A program made the position numbers and the translations under genes. A stretch of DNA of 64,000 nucleotides from Streptomyces ochraceiscleroticus. GTDB lineage: Bacteria > Actinomycetota > Actinomycetes > Streptomycetales > Streptomycetaceae. The notes under the pieces were generated by a model. The model searched no databases, was not told the DNA's origin, and was given only the letters and a program-made list of their open reading frames with translations. Location of the stretch: assembly GCF_000720485.1 (NCBI RefSeq), contig NZ_JOAX01000005.1, forward strand, positions 124,001-188,000, written 5' to 3'. Shown here piece by piece: positions 45,858-53,979 of this stretch; position 1 is the stretch's first letter; every line of letters begins with the position of its first letter.

Positions 45858-47156
45858 GTGACCCAACAGGTCGCCGCACAAACCCCCACTCCGCCCGCAT
45901 CCCGGACATCCCTGCGCCGCATCGTGGCCGCGTCGCTCGCGGGCAACACGCTGGAGTGGTACGACTTCTTCCTCTACACGACAGCCGCCGCGATGGTGCT
46001 GGGCGATGTCTTCTTCCCCGCCCACGGCAGTCCGCTTCTCGGCACCATCGCCGCCCTGGCCACGCACGCCGTCGGGTTCGCCGCGCGGCCGCTCGGCGGC
46101 ATCCTCTTCGGACACATCGGCGACCGCAGAGGCCGGCGCACCGCACTCATGGCGACGCTGTCGCTCATGGGCGTGGCCACTTTCTGCATGGGCCTGCTGC
46201 CCTCCTACGACACGGCAGGCATCGCTTCGCCCGTCCTCCTCGTCCTGCTGCGCGTCCTGCAAGGCGTGGCAGCGGGCGGCGAGTGGGGCGGTGGAACGCT
46301 GATACTGAGTGAGAACGCGCCGCCCCACCGGCGTGGTTTCTACTCCTCGTTCAGCTCCTCCGGCCTCGGCATCGGCTACATCCTGGCCTGCCTGGCGCTG
46401 ATCGGCGCCGAGCGGTTCGCCGGTGACGCCTTCGTCACCTGGGGATGGCGGCTGCCCTTCCTGGCCAGCGCGGTCATCTTCGTGGTGGGCCTCTACATCC
46501 GCCGCCACGTGGGCGAGACGGAGAGTTTCCAGGAGGCCAGCCAGGAGGACGGCGTGGTGCGCGCGCCGCTCATCGAGGTGTTGCGCACCAACCCGCGTGG
46601 CGTTCTCACCGCCGTGGGCCTGCGTTTCGCGGAGAACGGCGCCGGCTACATCTTCCTCTCCTTCTCCCTGGTCTACGGCCGTCATGTCGGCGTCTCCACC
46701 GACGTGCTGCTGTGGGGCGTGGTCGTCGCCATGGCCGTCGACTCGGGGCTGATGGTGTTCTTCGGGCACCTCTCCGACCGGCTCGGCCGCCGCCCGGTCT
46801 ACCTCGGTGGCGCCGTCGCGATGGTGTTGTGGACCGTTCCGTTCTTCCTCCTCATGAACACGGCCTCCGCGCCCGCCGTGTGGCTGGCGCTGATCGGCGG
46901 CCACATCACCATCGCCGCCATGACCGGCGTCCAGCCGTCCTACTTCTCCGAGCTGTTCAGCACCGAGACCCGCTACTCCGGCATGGCCATCGGACACGAG
47001 CTGGCCTCGGCGGTCGCGGGCGGGCTCTCCCCGGTGATCGCGGCCATCCTGCTCGACTCCTACGGCAGCTTCTGGCCCGTCGCTGCCCTGACGATCGGGC
47101 TCGCCCTGGTCACCGTTGTCACCGTCGTGGTGGCCCGGGAGACGAGGCCCACATGA
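45858..47156 (+). CDS. MFS importer, metabolite:H+ symporter type
   Basis: A 432-residue 12-helix transporter of the MHS/sugar-porter-like branch (ShiA/ProP/KgtP relatives). The start of helix 1 is SLAGNTLEWYDFFLYTTAAA; the loop signature is FGHIGDRRGRRTALMATLSL, repeated as FGHLSDRLGRRPVYLGGAVA; LLRVLQGVAAGGEWGGGTLI is also diagnostic. These carry organic or aromatic acids with protons. GTG 45858 follows AAGGAGGG; the stop overlaps the SDR start (ATGA). It is the probable uptake system for the pathway substrate. Confidence 0.92.
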   Translation: MTQQVAAQTPTPPASRTSLRRIVAASLAGNTLEWYDFFLYTTAAAMVLGDVFFPAHGSPLLGTIAALATHAVGFAARPLGGILFGHIGDRRGRRTALMATLSLMGVATFCMGLLPSYDTAGIASPVLLVLLRVLQGVAAGGEWGGGTLILSENAPPHRRGFYSSFSSSGLGIGYILACLALIGAERFAGDAFVTWGWRLPFLASAVIFVVGLYIRRHVGETESFQEASQEDGVVRAPLIEVLRTNPRGVLTAVGLRFAENGAGYIFLSFSLVYGRHVGVSTDVLLWGVVVAMAVDSGLMVFFGHLSDRLGRRPVYLGGAVAMVLWTVPFFLLMNTASAPAVWLALIGGHITIAAMTGVQPSYFSELFSTETRYSGMAIGHELASAVAGGLSPVIAAILLDSYGSFWPVAALTIGLALVTVVTVVVARETRPT

Positions 47157-47905
47157 CCGGGCTGTTCGCACTGCGCGGCCGGACCGCCCTGGTCACCGGT
47201 GGTACTTCCGGGATCGGGCTCGCCGCCGCGCGGGCGCTCCACGGGGTCGGGGCCCGCGTCGCGCTCACTTCGCGCGACCCGGACCGTGCCCGCGAGGCCG
47301 CCGCCGGCATCGGTCCGGACGCGCTCGGACTGGCCTGCGATGTCACCGACGAGGACCAGGTACGCGTGGCCGTAGGGCGCGTGCACGAAGAACTCGGCGG
47401 CCCCGACATCCTGGTGACCAGCGCCGGGACCCTCGCCCGCGGCAGCGTCACAGAGCTGCCCACCGACACGCTGCGGGCCTGCATGGACACCAACTTCTAC
47501 GGCACGTGGTACGCCGCCCGCGAGGCGAGCCGCCACATGACGGCCGCGGGACACGGACGCATCGTCACCATCGGCTCCGTCCTCGGCGCCGTGGGCGCGC
47601 GCGAGCGTGCCGGATACGCGGCGTCCAAGGGAGCGGTCGTCCAGTTCACCAAGTCCCTCGCCCTGGAACTCGCCGGCACCGGTGTCACGGCCAACTGCCT
47701 TCTGCCCGGCCCCGTACTGACCGAGATGAACGAGGCTTCGCGCAACGATCCCGTCGCCCTCGACATGATCGGCCGCGAAGTCGCTCTCGGCCGCTGGGGC
47801 GAGCCGCAGGACCTCGCCGCCGCCCTGCTATTGCTCGCCGGCGACCACAGCGGCTTCCTCACCGGCACCGCCCTGCCGGTCGACGGCGGCTACCTCGCCC
47901 ACTGA
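47153..47905 (+). CDS. Short-chain dehydrogenase/reductase (SDR)
   Basis: A 250-residue classical SDR. The NAD(P) motif TGGTSGIGLAAARAL is near residue 15, NAG-equivalent is TSAGTLARG, and the catalytic set is Ser in IGSVLGAVG with Tyr/Lys in YAASKGAVVQ. In this pathway it could oxidise a cis-dihydrodiol made by the Rieske oxygenase or a hydroxyacyl-CoA made by the hydratase. It is coupled to the MFS gene by a 4-nt overlap. A 22-nt-period duplication covers its stop. Confidence 0.92.
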   Translation: MTGLFALRGRTALVTGGTSGIGLAAARALHGVGARVALTSRDPDRAREAAAGIGPDALGLACDVTDEDQVRVAVGRVHEELGGPDILVTSAGTLARGSVTELPTDTLRACMDTNFYGTWYAAREASRHMTAAGHGRIVTIGSVLGAVGARERAGYAASKGAVVQFTKSLALELAGTGVTANCLLPGPVLTEMNEASRNDPVALDMIGREVALGRWGEPQDLAAALLLLAGDHSGFLTGTALPVDGGYLAH

Positions 47906-47928
47906 ACGCGGTGACCTCGCCACTGAAC
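47893..47928. repeat. Duplication over the SDR stop codon
   Basis: CCTCGCCCACTGAAC (47893-47907) recurs with one C missing as CCTCGCCACTGAAC (47915-47928). The first copy contains the SDR stop. Confidence 0.65.
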
Positions 47929-47945
47929 ACCGTCGCACGGCCGCG

Positions 47946-47961
47946 GTTCACTCAGCGGAAC
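47946..47961. promoter_or_regulatory. IclR-type operator, site D
   Basis: GTTCACTCAGCGGAAC shares the TCAGCGGAAC core with the sites before the Rieske gene and lies 68 nt before the alpha/beta-hydrolase start, suggesting an internal promoter. Confidence 0.5.
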
Positions 47962-48029
47962 CATTCCCTTGGGCGCACCGGACCGCGCTGGTGGACTCGG
48001 CACCGCACAGCGATCACGGAAGGAACGCG

Positions 48030-48887
48030 ATGATCCAGTCACCCCCCGACAGCCGCTACGCCGATGGCGGCGGAGTGCGCTATCACTACCACGACCTGGG
48101 CTCGGGCTCCGACACCGTCTTCCTGCACGGAGGCGGTCCCGGCTGTACGGCGTGGAGCGACTTCGGCCCCGTCGCCCCGCTCTTCGCCGCCGACCGGCGC
48201 TGCCTGCTGGTCGACATTCACCAGTACGGCAAGTCCGAGAAGTCCCGCATCACCGGGCCCATGTGGGACCACCACGCCGCGAAGACCGTCGCCCTGCTCG
48301 ACACCCTGGGCGTCGAGCGCGCCGACTTCCTCTGCAACTCCTGGGGCGGCACCATCGCGCTCAACCTCGCCGCCAAGTATCCCGACCGGGTCCGCTCCCT
48401 CGTCGTCACCGGCAGCATGCCCGTCTTCTACGGGCCGCTCGCCCCGCTCCCCGAGAACGGCCACCGCGGTCGCACCGCCCGCGACGTCTACTACGGCGGC
48501 GAGGGCCCCACCCGCGAGAAGATGCGCCGGCTGATCACCAGCCTGGAGTGGTACGACGGCGCGAAGCTGCCCGAGGAAACCCTCGACATGCGCTACGAGC
48601 AGAGCCTGGACGAAGGCGAGCGCTCCCTCGCCGCCATGTCCGACTCACCGCGCGGCGACTGGCAGGACCTCACCGAAGAGCTCGGCCGGATCCAGGCGCC
48701 GACCCTCTTCATCTGGGGCATGCACGACGCCTTCCTCACCCCGGACTACCCGCTCATGCTCGCCCGCATGGTGCCGAACGGAAACCTGCACGTGATGGAC
48801 CACGTCTCGCACCACCTCCAGGAGGAGCGCCCCGAGGCGTACCACTCGGTGGTCACCGGCTTCCTCGACTCCCTCGGGAAGTCCTGA
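48030..48887 (+). CDS. Alpha/beta hydrolase, meta-cleavage-product hydrolase type (MhpC/BphD-like)
   Basis: A 285-residue serine hydrolase resembling C-C hydrolases that split extradiol ring-cleavage products into an acid and a dienoate. It has the oxyanion motif HGGGPGCTAWSDFGP, the nucleophile elbow in FLCNSWGGTIAL (Ser with Cys replacing the usual first Gly), FIWGMHDAFLTPD (acid Asp) and VSHHLQEERPE (His). HGGGPG is typical of the MhpC/BphD group. It fits directly after the LigB-type dioxygenase in the pathway. GGAAGGA precedes ATG 48030. Confidence 0.9.
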   Translation: MIQSPPDSRYADGGGVRYHYHDLGSGSDTVFLHGGGPGCTAWSDFGPVAPLFAADRRCLLVDIHQYGKSEKSRITGPMWDHHAAKTVALLDTLGVERADFLCNSWGGTIALNLAAKYPDRVRSLVVTGSMPVFYGPLAPLPENGHRGRTARDVYYGGEGPTREKMRRLITSLEWYDGAKLPEETLDMRYEQSLDEGERSLAAMSDSPRGDWQDLTEELGRIQAPTLFIWGMHDAFLTPDYPLMLARMVPNGNLHVMDHVSHHLQEERPEAYHSVVTGFLDSLGKS

Positions 48888-48906
48888 CCAAGTACTGACC
48901 AAGTAC
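48885..48906. repeat. 11-nt tandem duplication over a stop codon
   Basis: TGACCAAGTAC is present twice (48885-48895 and 48896-48906). The first TGA is the hydrolase stop, and a further TGA follows. Confidence 0.9.
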
Positions 48907-48962
48907 TGATCACCGTCCCCTCCTCACCCGACACTCGCAACGAACGCATCGGAGTACCTCCC

Positions 48963-49817
48963 GTGACCCTCTGGACCGATCTGAGCCCGCTTCCCTTCCG
49001 TATCGAGTACGTGGACGCCAAGGGCGTGCCGACCCGCGCCCTGCGCGCCGGCGACCCGGCCGCGGAGGCCGTCGTCTTCCTGCACGGCACCAGCGGCCAC
49101 CTCGAAGCCTTCTCGCGCAACATCGCCGCCCACGCCGCGTACGACCTGCACGCCATCGACATGCTCGGCCACGGCTACACCGGCAAGCCCGACCGCCGGT
49201 ACGAGATCGCCGACTACGTCGACCACCTCCTCGCCTACCTGGACGCCGCCGGCGTCCAGCGTGCCCACATCGTGGGCGAGTCCCTCGGCGGCTGGGTCGG
49301 CGCACGCGCCGCCATCGACCACCCCGAGCGCATCGCCAGCCTCCAACTCCTGTGCGCCGGCGGCACGGTGGCCAACCCGGAGGTGATGGACCGCATCCGC
49401 ACCAGCACCAAGAAGGCCGTGGAGAGCGACGACATCGACCTCACCCGCCAGCGGCTGCGCCTGCTCATGGCGGACGACGCCGACGCCACCGAGGAACTGG
49501 TCGAGATACGGCACGCGATCTACCACACGCCGGAATTCGTCGCGAACGTCGACAACCTCCTGTCGCTGCAGGACATGGAGCGGCGGCAGCGCAACATACT
49601 CCGCCCCGAGGACCTGGCCCGTATCACGCGGCCCACGCTCATCGTGTGGGGCCGCAAGAACCCGTTCGGTGAGGTCCCCGAGGCCAACCGCATGCACGAG
49701 CACATCCCCGGCTCCGAGCTGGTGCTCTTCGACGACTGCGGCCACTGGCCGCAGCACGAGCAGGCCGAGCAGTACAACCCGATCAGCCTCGCCTTCATCG
49801 CCAAGGCGGCCGCCTGA
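48963..49817 (+). CDS. Alpha/beta hydrolase (second hydrolase of the operon)
   Basis: A 284-residue alpha/beta hydrolase with oxyanion HGTSGHLEAF, nucleophile elbow IVGESLGGWVGAR, acid region LIVWGRKNPFGEVPE and His in FDDCGHWPQHEQ. The lid is rich in Asp/Arg. It differs clearly from the MhpC-like neighbour and may act on a different ester, lactone or C-C bond of the same pathway. GTG 48963 has GGAG at 7 nt. The stop shares one base with the next ATG. Confidence 0.88.
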   Translation: MTLWTDLSPLPFRIEYVDAKGVPTRALRAGDPAAEAVVFLHGTSGHLEAFSRNIAAHAAYDLHAIDMLGHGYTGKPDRRYEIADYVDHLLAYLDAAGVQRAHIVGESLGGWVGARAAIDHPERIASLQLLCAGGTVANPEVMDRIRTSTKKAVESDDIDLTRQRLRLLMADDADATEELVEIRHAIYHTPEFVANVDNLLSLQDMERRQRNILRPEDLARITRPTLIVWGRKNPFGEVPEANRMHEHIPGSELVLFDDCGHWPQHEQAEQYNPISLAFIAKAAA

Positions 49818-50764
49818 TGCGGGCCGCCCGGATCCACGCCTGGGGCGCCGCACCCGTCGTGGACGAGGTACCCGAGCCCGTCCGCGAGGAGGGCCGGGTG
49901 CTGGTCGAGGTGCAGGCGGGCGCCGTCGCCCACCTCGACGCTTCCGTCGCCGGCGGGGACTTCCGCCTCAAGCCGGAACTCCCGTACATCGGCGGGGTGG
50001 AAGGCGCGGGCGTCGTCCTGGAAGCGGACCCGGACAGCGGCCTCACGCCCGGCACCCAGGTAGTGCTGCGCGGTGGCGGCCTCGGCCTGCTGCGGGACGG
50101 CATCTGGACGGAGCGGACGAGTGTGTCGCCCAAGGCGTGCATGCCGCTGGAGACCGCGCTGCCGCCCGAGACAGCGGCGAGCTTCTTCGTGCCTGCCACC
50201 ACGGCGTACGTCGTCCTGCACGACGTGGCCCGGCTGCGCGAGGGGGAGCGGGTCGTGGTGGTGGGTGCGGCCGGAGCGGTGGGCTCCATGGTCGCCCAGC
50301 AGGCCCGTGCCGCCGGTGCTGAAGTCGTCGGCGTCGTCGGCCGGAAGGAGCAGCTCGCCGACGTACCCGACGGGATCGAGGCACTGGTACTGGACGAGGC
50401 GGAGCACCTCGCGGAGCAGCGCTCGGCCGACCTCCTCGTGGACACCCTCGGCGGCGTCGGCCTCATCGGCCGCAGCCGCTGGGTGCGCCAGGGGGGACGC
50501 GCCGCCGTCATCGGGTACGTCACGGGGACCGCGGTCGAGATCGACCTGCCCTCCTGGCTCCTGGACGACGTGGCGCTGCTGCCGGTCAACATGATCCGGC
50601 AGGAGCGGCGGGCGCGCGAGGTGTGCGGTGATCTCGTTCACCGGCTCACCGACGGCACACTCAATGTCCCCGTCGAGACGTTCGCGTTGGAGGACACCGC
50701 GAAGGCGCTCGACGCCCTCCGGGCGGGCCGCGTGCGCGGGCGGGCGGTCGTCCTCCCGAAGTGA
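49817..50764 (+). CDS. Quinone oxidoreductase-type MDR dehydrogenase
   Basis: A 315-residue member of the zinc-independent medium-chain dehydrogenase/reductase family. The GroES-like N-terminal domain has LPYIGGVEGAGVVLEA; the NADPH-binding VVVVGAAGAVGSMVAQQARA starts near residue 150; VDTLGGVGLIGRSRWVRQGG follows. The usual zinc Cys are absent. It probably reduces an enone or enoyl-CoA. ATG 49817 overlaps the previous stop (TGATG). A bidirectional terminator ends this operon against the convergent ligase gene. Confidence 0.9.
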   Translation: MRAARIHAWGAAPVVDEVPEPVREEGRVLVEVQAGAVAHLDASVAGGDFRLKPELPYIGGVEGAGVVLEADPDSGLTPGTQVVLRGGGLGLLRDGIWTERTSVSPKACMPLETALPPETAASFFVPATTAYVVLHDVARLREGERVVVVGAAGAVGSMVAQQARAAGAEVVGVVGRKEQLADVPDGIEALVLDEAEHLAEQRSADLLVDTLGGVGLIGRSRWVRQGGRAAVIGYVTGTAVEIDLPSWLLDDVALLPVNMIRQERRAREVCGDLVHRLTDGTLNVPVETFALEDTAKALDALRAGRVRGRAVVLPK

Positions 50765-50767
50765 TGT

Positions 50768-50817
50768 GCGCGCGGAGAAGGGCCGGGAGCGGTATACGCT
50801 TCCGGCCCTTCGCGCGC
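50768..50817. terminator. Long bidirectional hairpin terminator
   Basis: GCGCGC and GAAGGGCCGG arms (50768-50786) pair with CCGGCCCTTC and GCGCGC (50802-50817), between the convergent MDR and acyl-CoA ligase genes. Confidence 0.75.
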
Positions 50818-50850
50818 CTCCGTGAGATGCGCCCGCGGGGGAGCGGAGGG

Positions 50851-52356
50851 TCACGCGCTGCCGGCGGCCTCCCGGTCCCAGGTGGCGGCCGTGACCCCGC
50901 GCTCGCGCAGTGCCGCCTTGCGGACCTTGCCGGTCTCGGTGAGCGGCAGTGCCGGCATCGCCTCGATGTAGCGGGGCACGGCGAACGCGGGCAGCTCGCC
51001 TGCGCAGTGGCGGGCCAGCTCGGCAGGCTCGACGACGCTGCCGGAGCGGGCCACGACCGCCACCATCACCTCGTCCTCGGCGAGTTCGGAGGCGACGGGG
51101 AACGCGGCGGCCGCGGCCACCGCCGGGTGGCTGCACACCACCCACTCCACCTCGCCGGAGGCGACGTTCTCACCGCGCCGCCGGATCACGTCCTTGATGC
51201 GGTCGACGAAACGGAACCAGCCGTACGGGTCGCGGACGACGCGGTCACCGGTCCGCCGCCAGGAGTGCGGGGCCAGTGGCGGATCTCCCGTGTAGCCGGT
51301 GGAGAAGGCGTACAACTGGTCGGTCGCCACGAGGAGTTCGCCCGGAATGCCGTCCGGAACAGGGGCCAGTGTCTCGTCGACCACCTCGGCGCGGAACCCG
51401 GGGCGCACGGTGCCGATCATGCCCGGGCGGTACTCGCCGGGCGTGGAGCCGATGACGAGGTTGGTCTCGGTCGAGCCGAAGCCGTCGACGAGCGTCACAT
51501 CGAACCGCTCGCGGAACGGCTCCCACAGTGGTGCCGGCGTTGCCGGGGAGAGGCCGCGTCGCACCTGGTGCGCGCGGTCCTGCGGGCCGGGTGGCTGGGC
51601 GAGCAGCATGGGCACCATCGCGCCGAGGAGATGGACCACGGTGGCCTCGCAGCCGGCCGCCCGGGACCAGTACCGCGAGGCCGAGAAGCGCCCGTCGACC
51701 GTGCAGCTCGCGCCGACCGTCATGGCCTGCGCCAGGGTGTTCAGGGCGTTGGTGTGGAACAGCGGCAGGCAGGTGTAGAGCGAGTCGTCGGCGGTCAGGC
51801 CGAGCGCATCGGACACGTTCCTGCCCCACCACACGAACTGCGCCTGCGGGCAGCGCACGCCACGCGCCGTGCCGGTGGTGCCCGAGGTGAAGAGCACGGC
51901 CGCGGTGTCCTCCGGGCGCACCGGTGCCGGGGCGATGGCCTCGCCACGGTCGGGTGCGGGGACGTCATCACTGCCGGCCACCCACACCCGCCCCCGGAAC
52001 CCCTCCGTGACGGCACGCGCCGCGAGCTCCGGCTCGGCGTACAGGAAGTGCGGGGCGGCCTCATCGAGGATGTGCCGCAGCGACCGGCCGCGCAGTGCGG
52101 TGTTCAGCGGCACGACGACCGCCCCCAGCCACGCGCACCCGAGCACCAGGTCCACCAGCTCGATCCGGTTGGACAGCAGGGCCGCCACCCGGTCCCCGTG
52201 CCGGCAGCCGTGCGCGGCCAGGGAGCCGGCCATCGCCGCCGCGGCCTCCCGGGTCTCCGCGTACGTGCGCACCGTACCGCCCATGCGCAGGAAGACCCGG
52301 CCACCGAATCTCCCGGCAGCGGTCTCCAGCAGTCCTGGCACGGTCAAGCGGTCCAT
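50851..52356 (-). CDS. Acyl-CoA synthetase (AMP-dependent ligase)
   Basis: A 501-residue ANL-superfamily ligase that adenylates a carboxylate and transfers it to CoA. A3 is VLFTSGTTGTARGV, A5 LVDGFGSTETNLVIG, A7 WRRTGDRVVRDPYGWFRFVD, A8 RIKDVIRRRGENVASGEVE and A10 PLTETGKVRKAALR with the catalytic Lys. ATG 52356 has GGGAGG upstream; a GTG at 52416 is weaker. It is divergent from the Rieske operon across a region with three operator copies, so the two are co-regulated. Its substrate may be the aromatic acid itself or a side-chain acid. Confidence 0.9.
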   Translation of the reverse strand: MDRLTVPGLLETAAGRFGGRVFLRMGGTVRTYAETREAAAAMAGSLAAHGCRHGDRVAALLSNRIELVDLVLGCAWLGAVVVPLNTALRGRSLRHILDEAAPHFLYAEPELAARAVTEGFRGRVWVAGSDDVPAPDRGEAIAPAPVRPEDTAAVLFTSGTTGTARGVRCPQAQFVWWGRNVSDALGLTADDSLYTCLPLFHTNALNTLAQAMTVGASCTVDGRFSASRYWSRAAGCEATVVHLLGAMVPMLLAQPPGPQDRAHQVRRGLSPATPAPLWEPFRERFDVTLVDGFGSTETNLVIGSTPGEYRPGMIGTVRPGFRAEVVDETLAPVPDGIPGELLVATDQLYAFSTGYTGDPPLAPHSWRRTGDRVVRDPYGWFRFVDRIKDVIRRRGENVASGEVEWVVCSHPAVAAAAAFPVASELAEDEVMVAVVARSGSVVEPAELARHCAGELPAFAVPRYIEAMPALPLTETGKVRKAALRERGVTAATWDREAAGSA

Positions 52357-52458
52357 CGCAGCCTCCCGGAGGCCGTGAGCCGCACGCACCGGCCCGGCCT
52401 CGTCGTCGGTCGTCACGCGCGCATGCTCGCTCCCGTCCGGGCGCCGGTCCAGGCGGAT

Positions 52459-52540
52459 GTTCCGCTCAGCGGTCCCGGAGCCGGCCCGGTCCGGCGTCCC
52501 GCTCAGCGGTCCGGACGGCCACGTTCTGTTCAGCGGAACA
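52459..52540. promoter_or_regulatory. Three tandem IclR-type operator copies
   Basis: GTTCCGCTCAGCGGTCCCGG (52459-52478), GTCCCGCTCAGCGGTCCGG (52496-52514) and GTTCTGTTCAGCGGAACAGG (52523-52542) share the core TCAGCGG. The last contains the perfect palindrome TGTTC-AGCG-GAACA (52527-52540). They lie between the divergent ligase and Rieske genes. Confidence 0.65.
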
Positions 52541-52615
52541 GGACCGTTGGCGGCAACCGCGTCGCGCCGGATGCTCTAGCGCCATGGACCGAGAGCGACA
52601 GGAGGGCCCGGGACG

Positions 52616-53860
52616 ATGACCACGGGTGACAACACTGCCACCACGCAGGACGCCGGCCGCCGCGGGCGCGGCAAGAGCGCGGCGCAGGGCCGCCAGGACT
52701 GGACGTCCTGGCCCCACTACGACGCGGCCGGTGCGGGGTTCCGCGGCTACTGGTACCCGGTGACCTGGTCGAGCCACATCACCGGCGATCCGCAGCCGTT
52801 CACCATCGCCGGCGAGAAGATCACACTGATCCGCGACAGCGGCACCGCCTACGCACTGCACAACCGCTGCCCGCACCGCGGGGTGCCGCTGTCCGAGGGC
52901 AACCAGCAGTTCCCGGGCACGGTCAGCTGCCCCTACCACGGCTGGACCTTCGACCTGCCCACGGGCAAGCTCAGCGCCGTCATCACCGACGGCCCCGGCT
53001 GCCGCCTCACCGGCAAGCTCGGTGTGCGCACGTACCCGGTCGAGGAGCGCCTCGGCATGGTGTGGGTCTACATTCCGGTGGCCGACGAGGAGCCGCACCC
53101 GATCGACGAGCAGCTCCCCGAGGAACTGGTCGGCAACGCCTTCGTCATGGGCGGCCGCATCGAGCCGCGCGGCGGCAACTGGCGGTTCGCCTGCGAGAAC
53201 GGCTTCGACGAGGGCCATGCCAAATACCTGCACCGCACTGCGCTGTGGCGGCTGTTCAAGCCGATGCCGACGTGGAACATCACCAAGGTCGTGCCGCGCG
53301 GTCGCTGGATCTACCGCGTCCAGCAGGAGGTCCACTGGGAGGCGGACTTCCCCGGCGTCGGCCGTTGGACGAACAAGCGGTGGTGGAAGATGCAGCCGCC
53401 GAAGGAAACCTTCAACATCGGCAACACCGGTGCCCCCAAGCAGCTCAATCCGGTCATCGAGGACCAGGATTTCCCCGGTTTCGCCTCCCTCTCCATGCCC
53501 GGCGTGCTGCGCATCGCCTACCCCAAGTTCATCCACTACGAGTTCTACGTCCCCGTCGACGAGGACAACCACCGTTACGTCGGCGTGATGGTCAACTTCA
53601 CCGAGGGCTGGCAGACACTCGGCTTCTACGCCAAGTACCTGGGGGCGATCCGCTGGCTGTTCCACGGCCAGTTCTCCGGCCAGGACGCCTGGATGGTCGA
53701 CGTCACCGACGCTCCGCCGGAGAAGCTCTACCGCCCCGACATCTCGCTGACCGCCTGGCGGAACCTCAGCGAGGAGGAGTACGGCAAGAAACTCGCCGAC
53801 CTGGGCACGGCCGCCACCGGCACCACGGAGCCGACCACCACCGACGGAAAGAAGGCATGA
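52616..53860 (+). CDS. Rieske non-haem iron oxygenase, CarAa-like large subunit
   Basis: A 414-residue oxygenase alpha subunit that hydroxylates an aromatic ring or heterocycle with O2. The Rieske [2Fe-2S] ligands are CPHRGVPLSEG and CPYHGWTFDL (about residues 85-115). The mononuclear iron site is ENGFDEGHAKYLHR (Asp-x2-His-x4-His). The C-terminal domain and lack of a separate beta subunit resemble carbazole 1,9a-dioxygenase (homotrimeric alpha3). Electrons would come from the FNR and ferredoxin encoded at 57287-58645. ATG 52616 heads a run of four genes coupled by 4-nt overlaps. Confidence 0.93.
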   Translation: MTTGDNTATTQDAGRRGRGKSAAQGRQDWTSWPHYDAAGAGFRGYWYPVTWSSHITGDPQPFTIAGEKITLIRDSGTAYALHNRCPHRGVPLSEGNQQFPGTVSCPYHGWTFDLPTGKLSAVITDGPGCRLTGKLGVRTYPVEERLGMVWVYIPVADEEPHPIDEQLPEELVGNAFVMGGRIEPRGGNWRFACENGFDEGHAKYLHRTALWRLFKPMPTWNITKVVPRGRWIYRVQQEVHWEADFPGVGRWTNKRWWKMQPPKETFNIGNTGAPKQLNPVIEDQDFPGFASLSMPGVLRIAYPKFIHYEFYVPVDEDNHRYVGVMVNFTEGWQTLGFYAKYLGAIRWLFHGQFSGQDAWMVDVTDAPPEKLYRPDISLTAWRNLSEEEYGKKLADLGTAATGTTEPTTTDGKKA

Positions 53861-53979
53861 CGATGGGCCGCACCCTGCTCACCCTGCTCGCCGGCGCCGC
53901 GCTCGCGGTCGGGCTCCCGCTCGCGAAGAAGCGCTTCGAGCGCACCACCATGACCCAGGTCCACCGGATCAACCAGTGA
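53857..53979 (+). CDS. Conserved-position 40-residue membrane peptide, unknown
   Basis: A very short gene between the Rieske and M20-like genes, overlapping both by 4 nt (ATGA and GTGA). The product has one hydrophobic helix (TLLTLLAGAALAVGLPLA, residues 5-22) and a basic tail AKKRFERTTMTQVHRINQ. GAAGG precedes it; ATG 53863 is an alternative start. The perfect coupling on both sides argues that it is translated. No family is recognised. It might anchor or assemble the oxygenase complex at the membrane, but this is speculation. Confidence 0.65.
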   Translation: MTMGRTLLTLLAGAALAVGLPLAKKRFERTTMTQVHRINQ

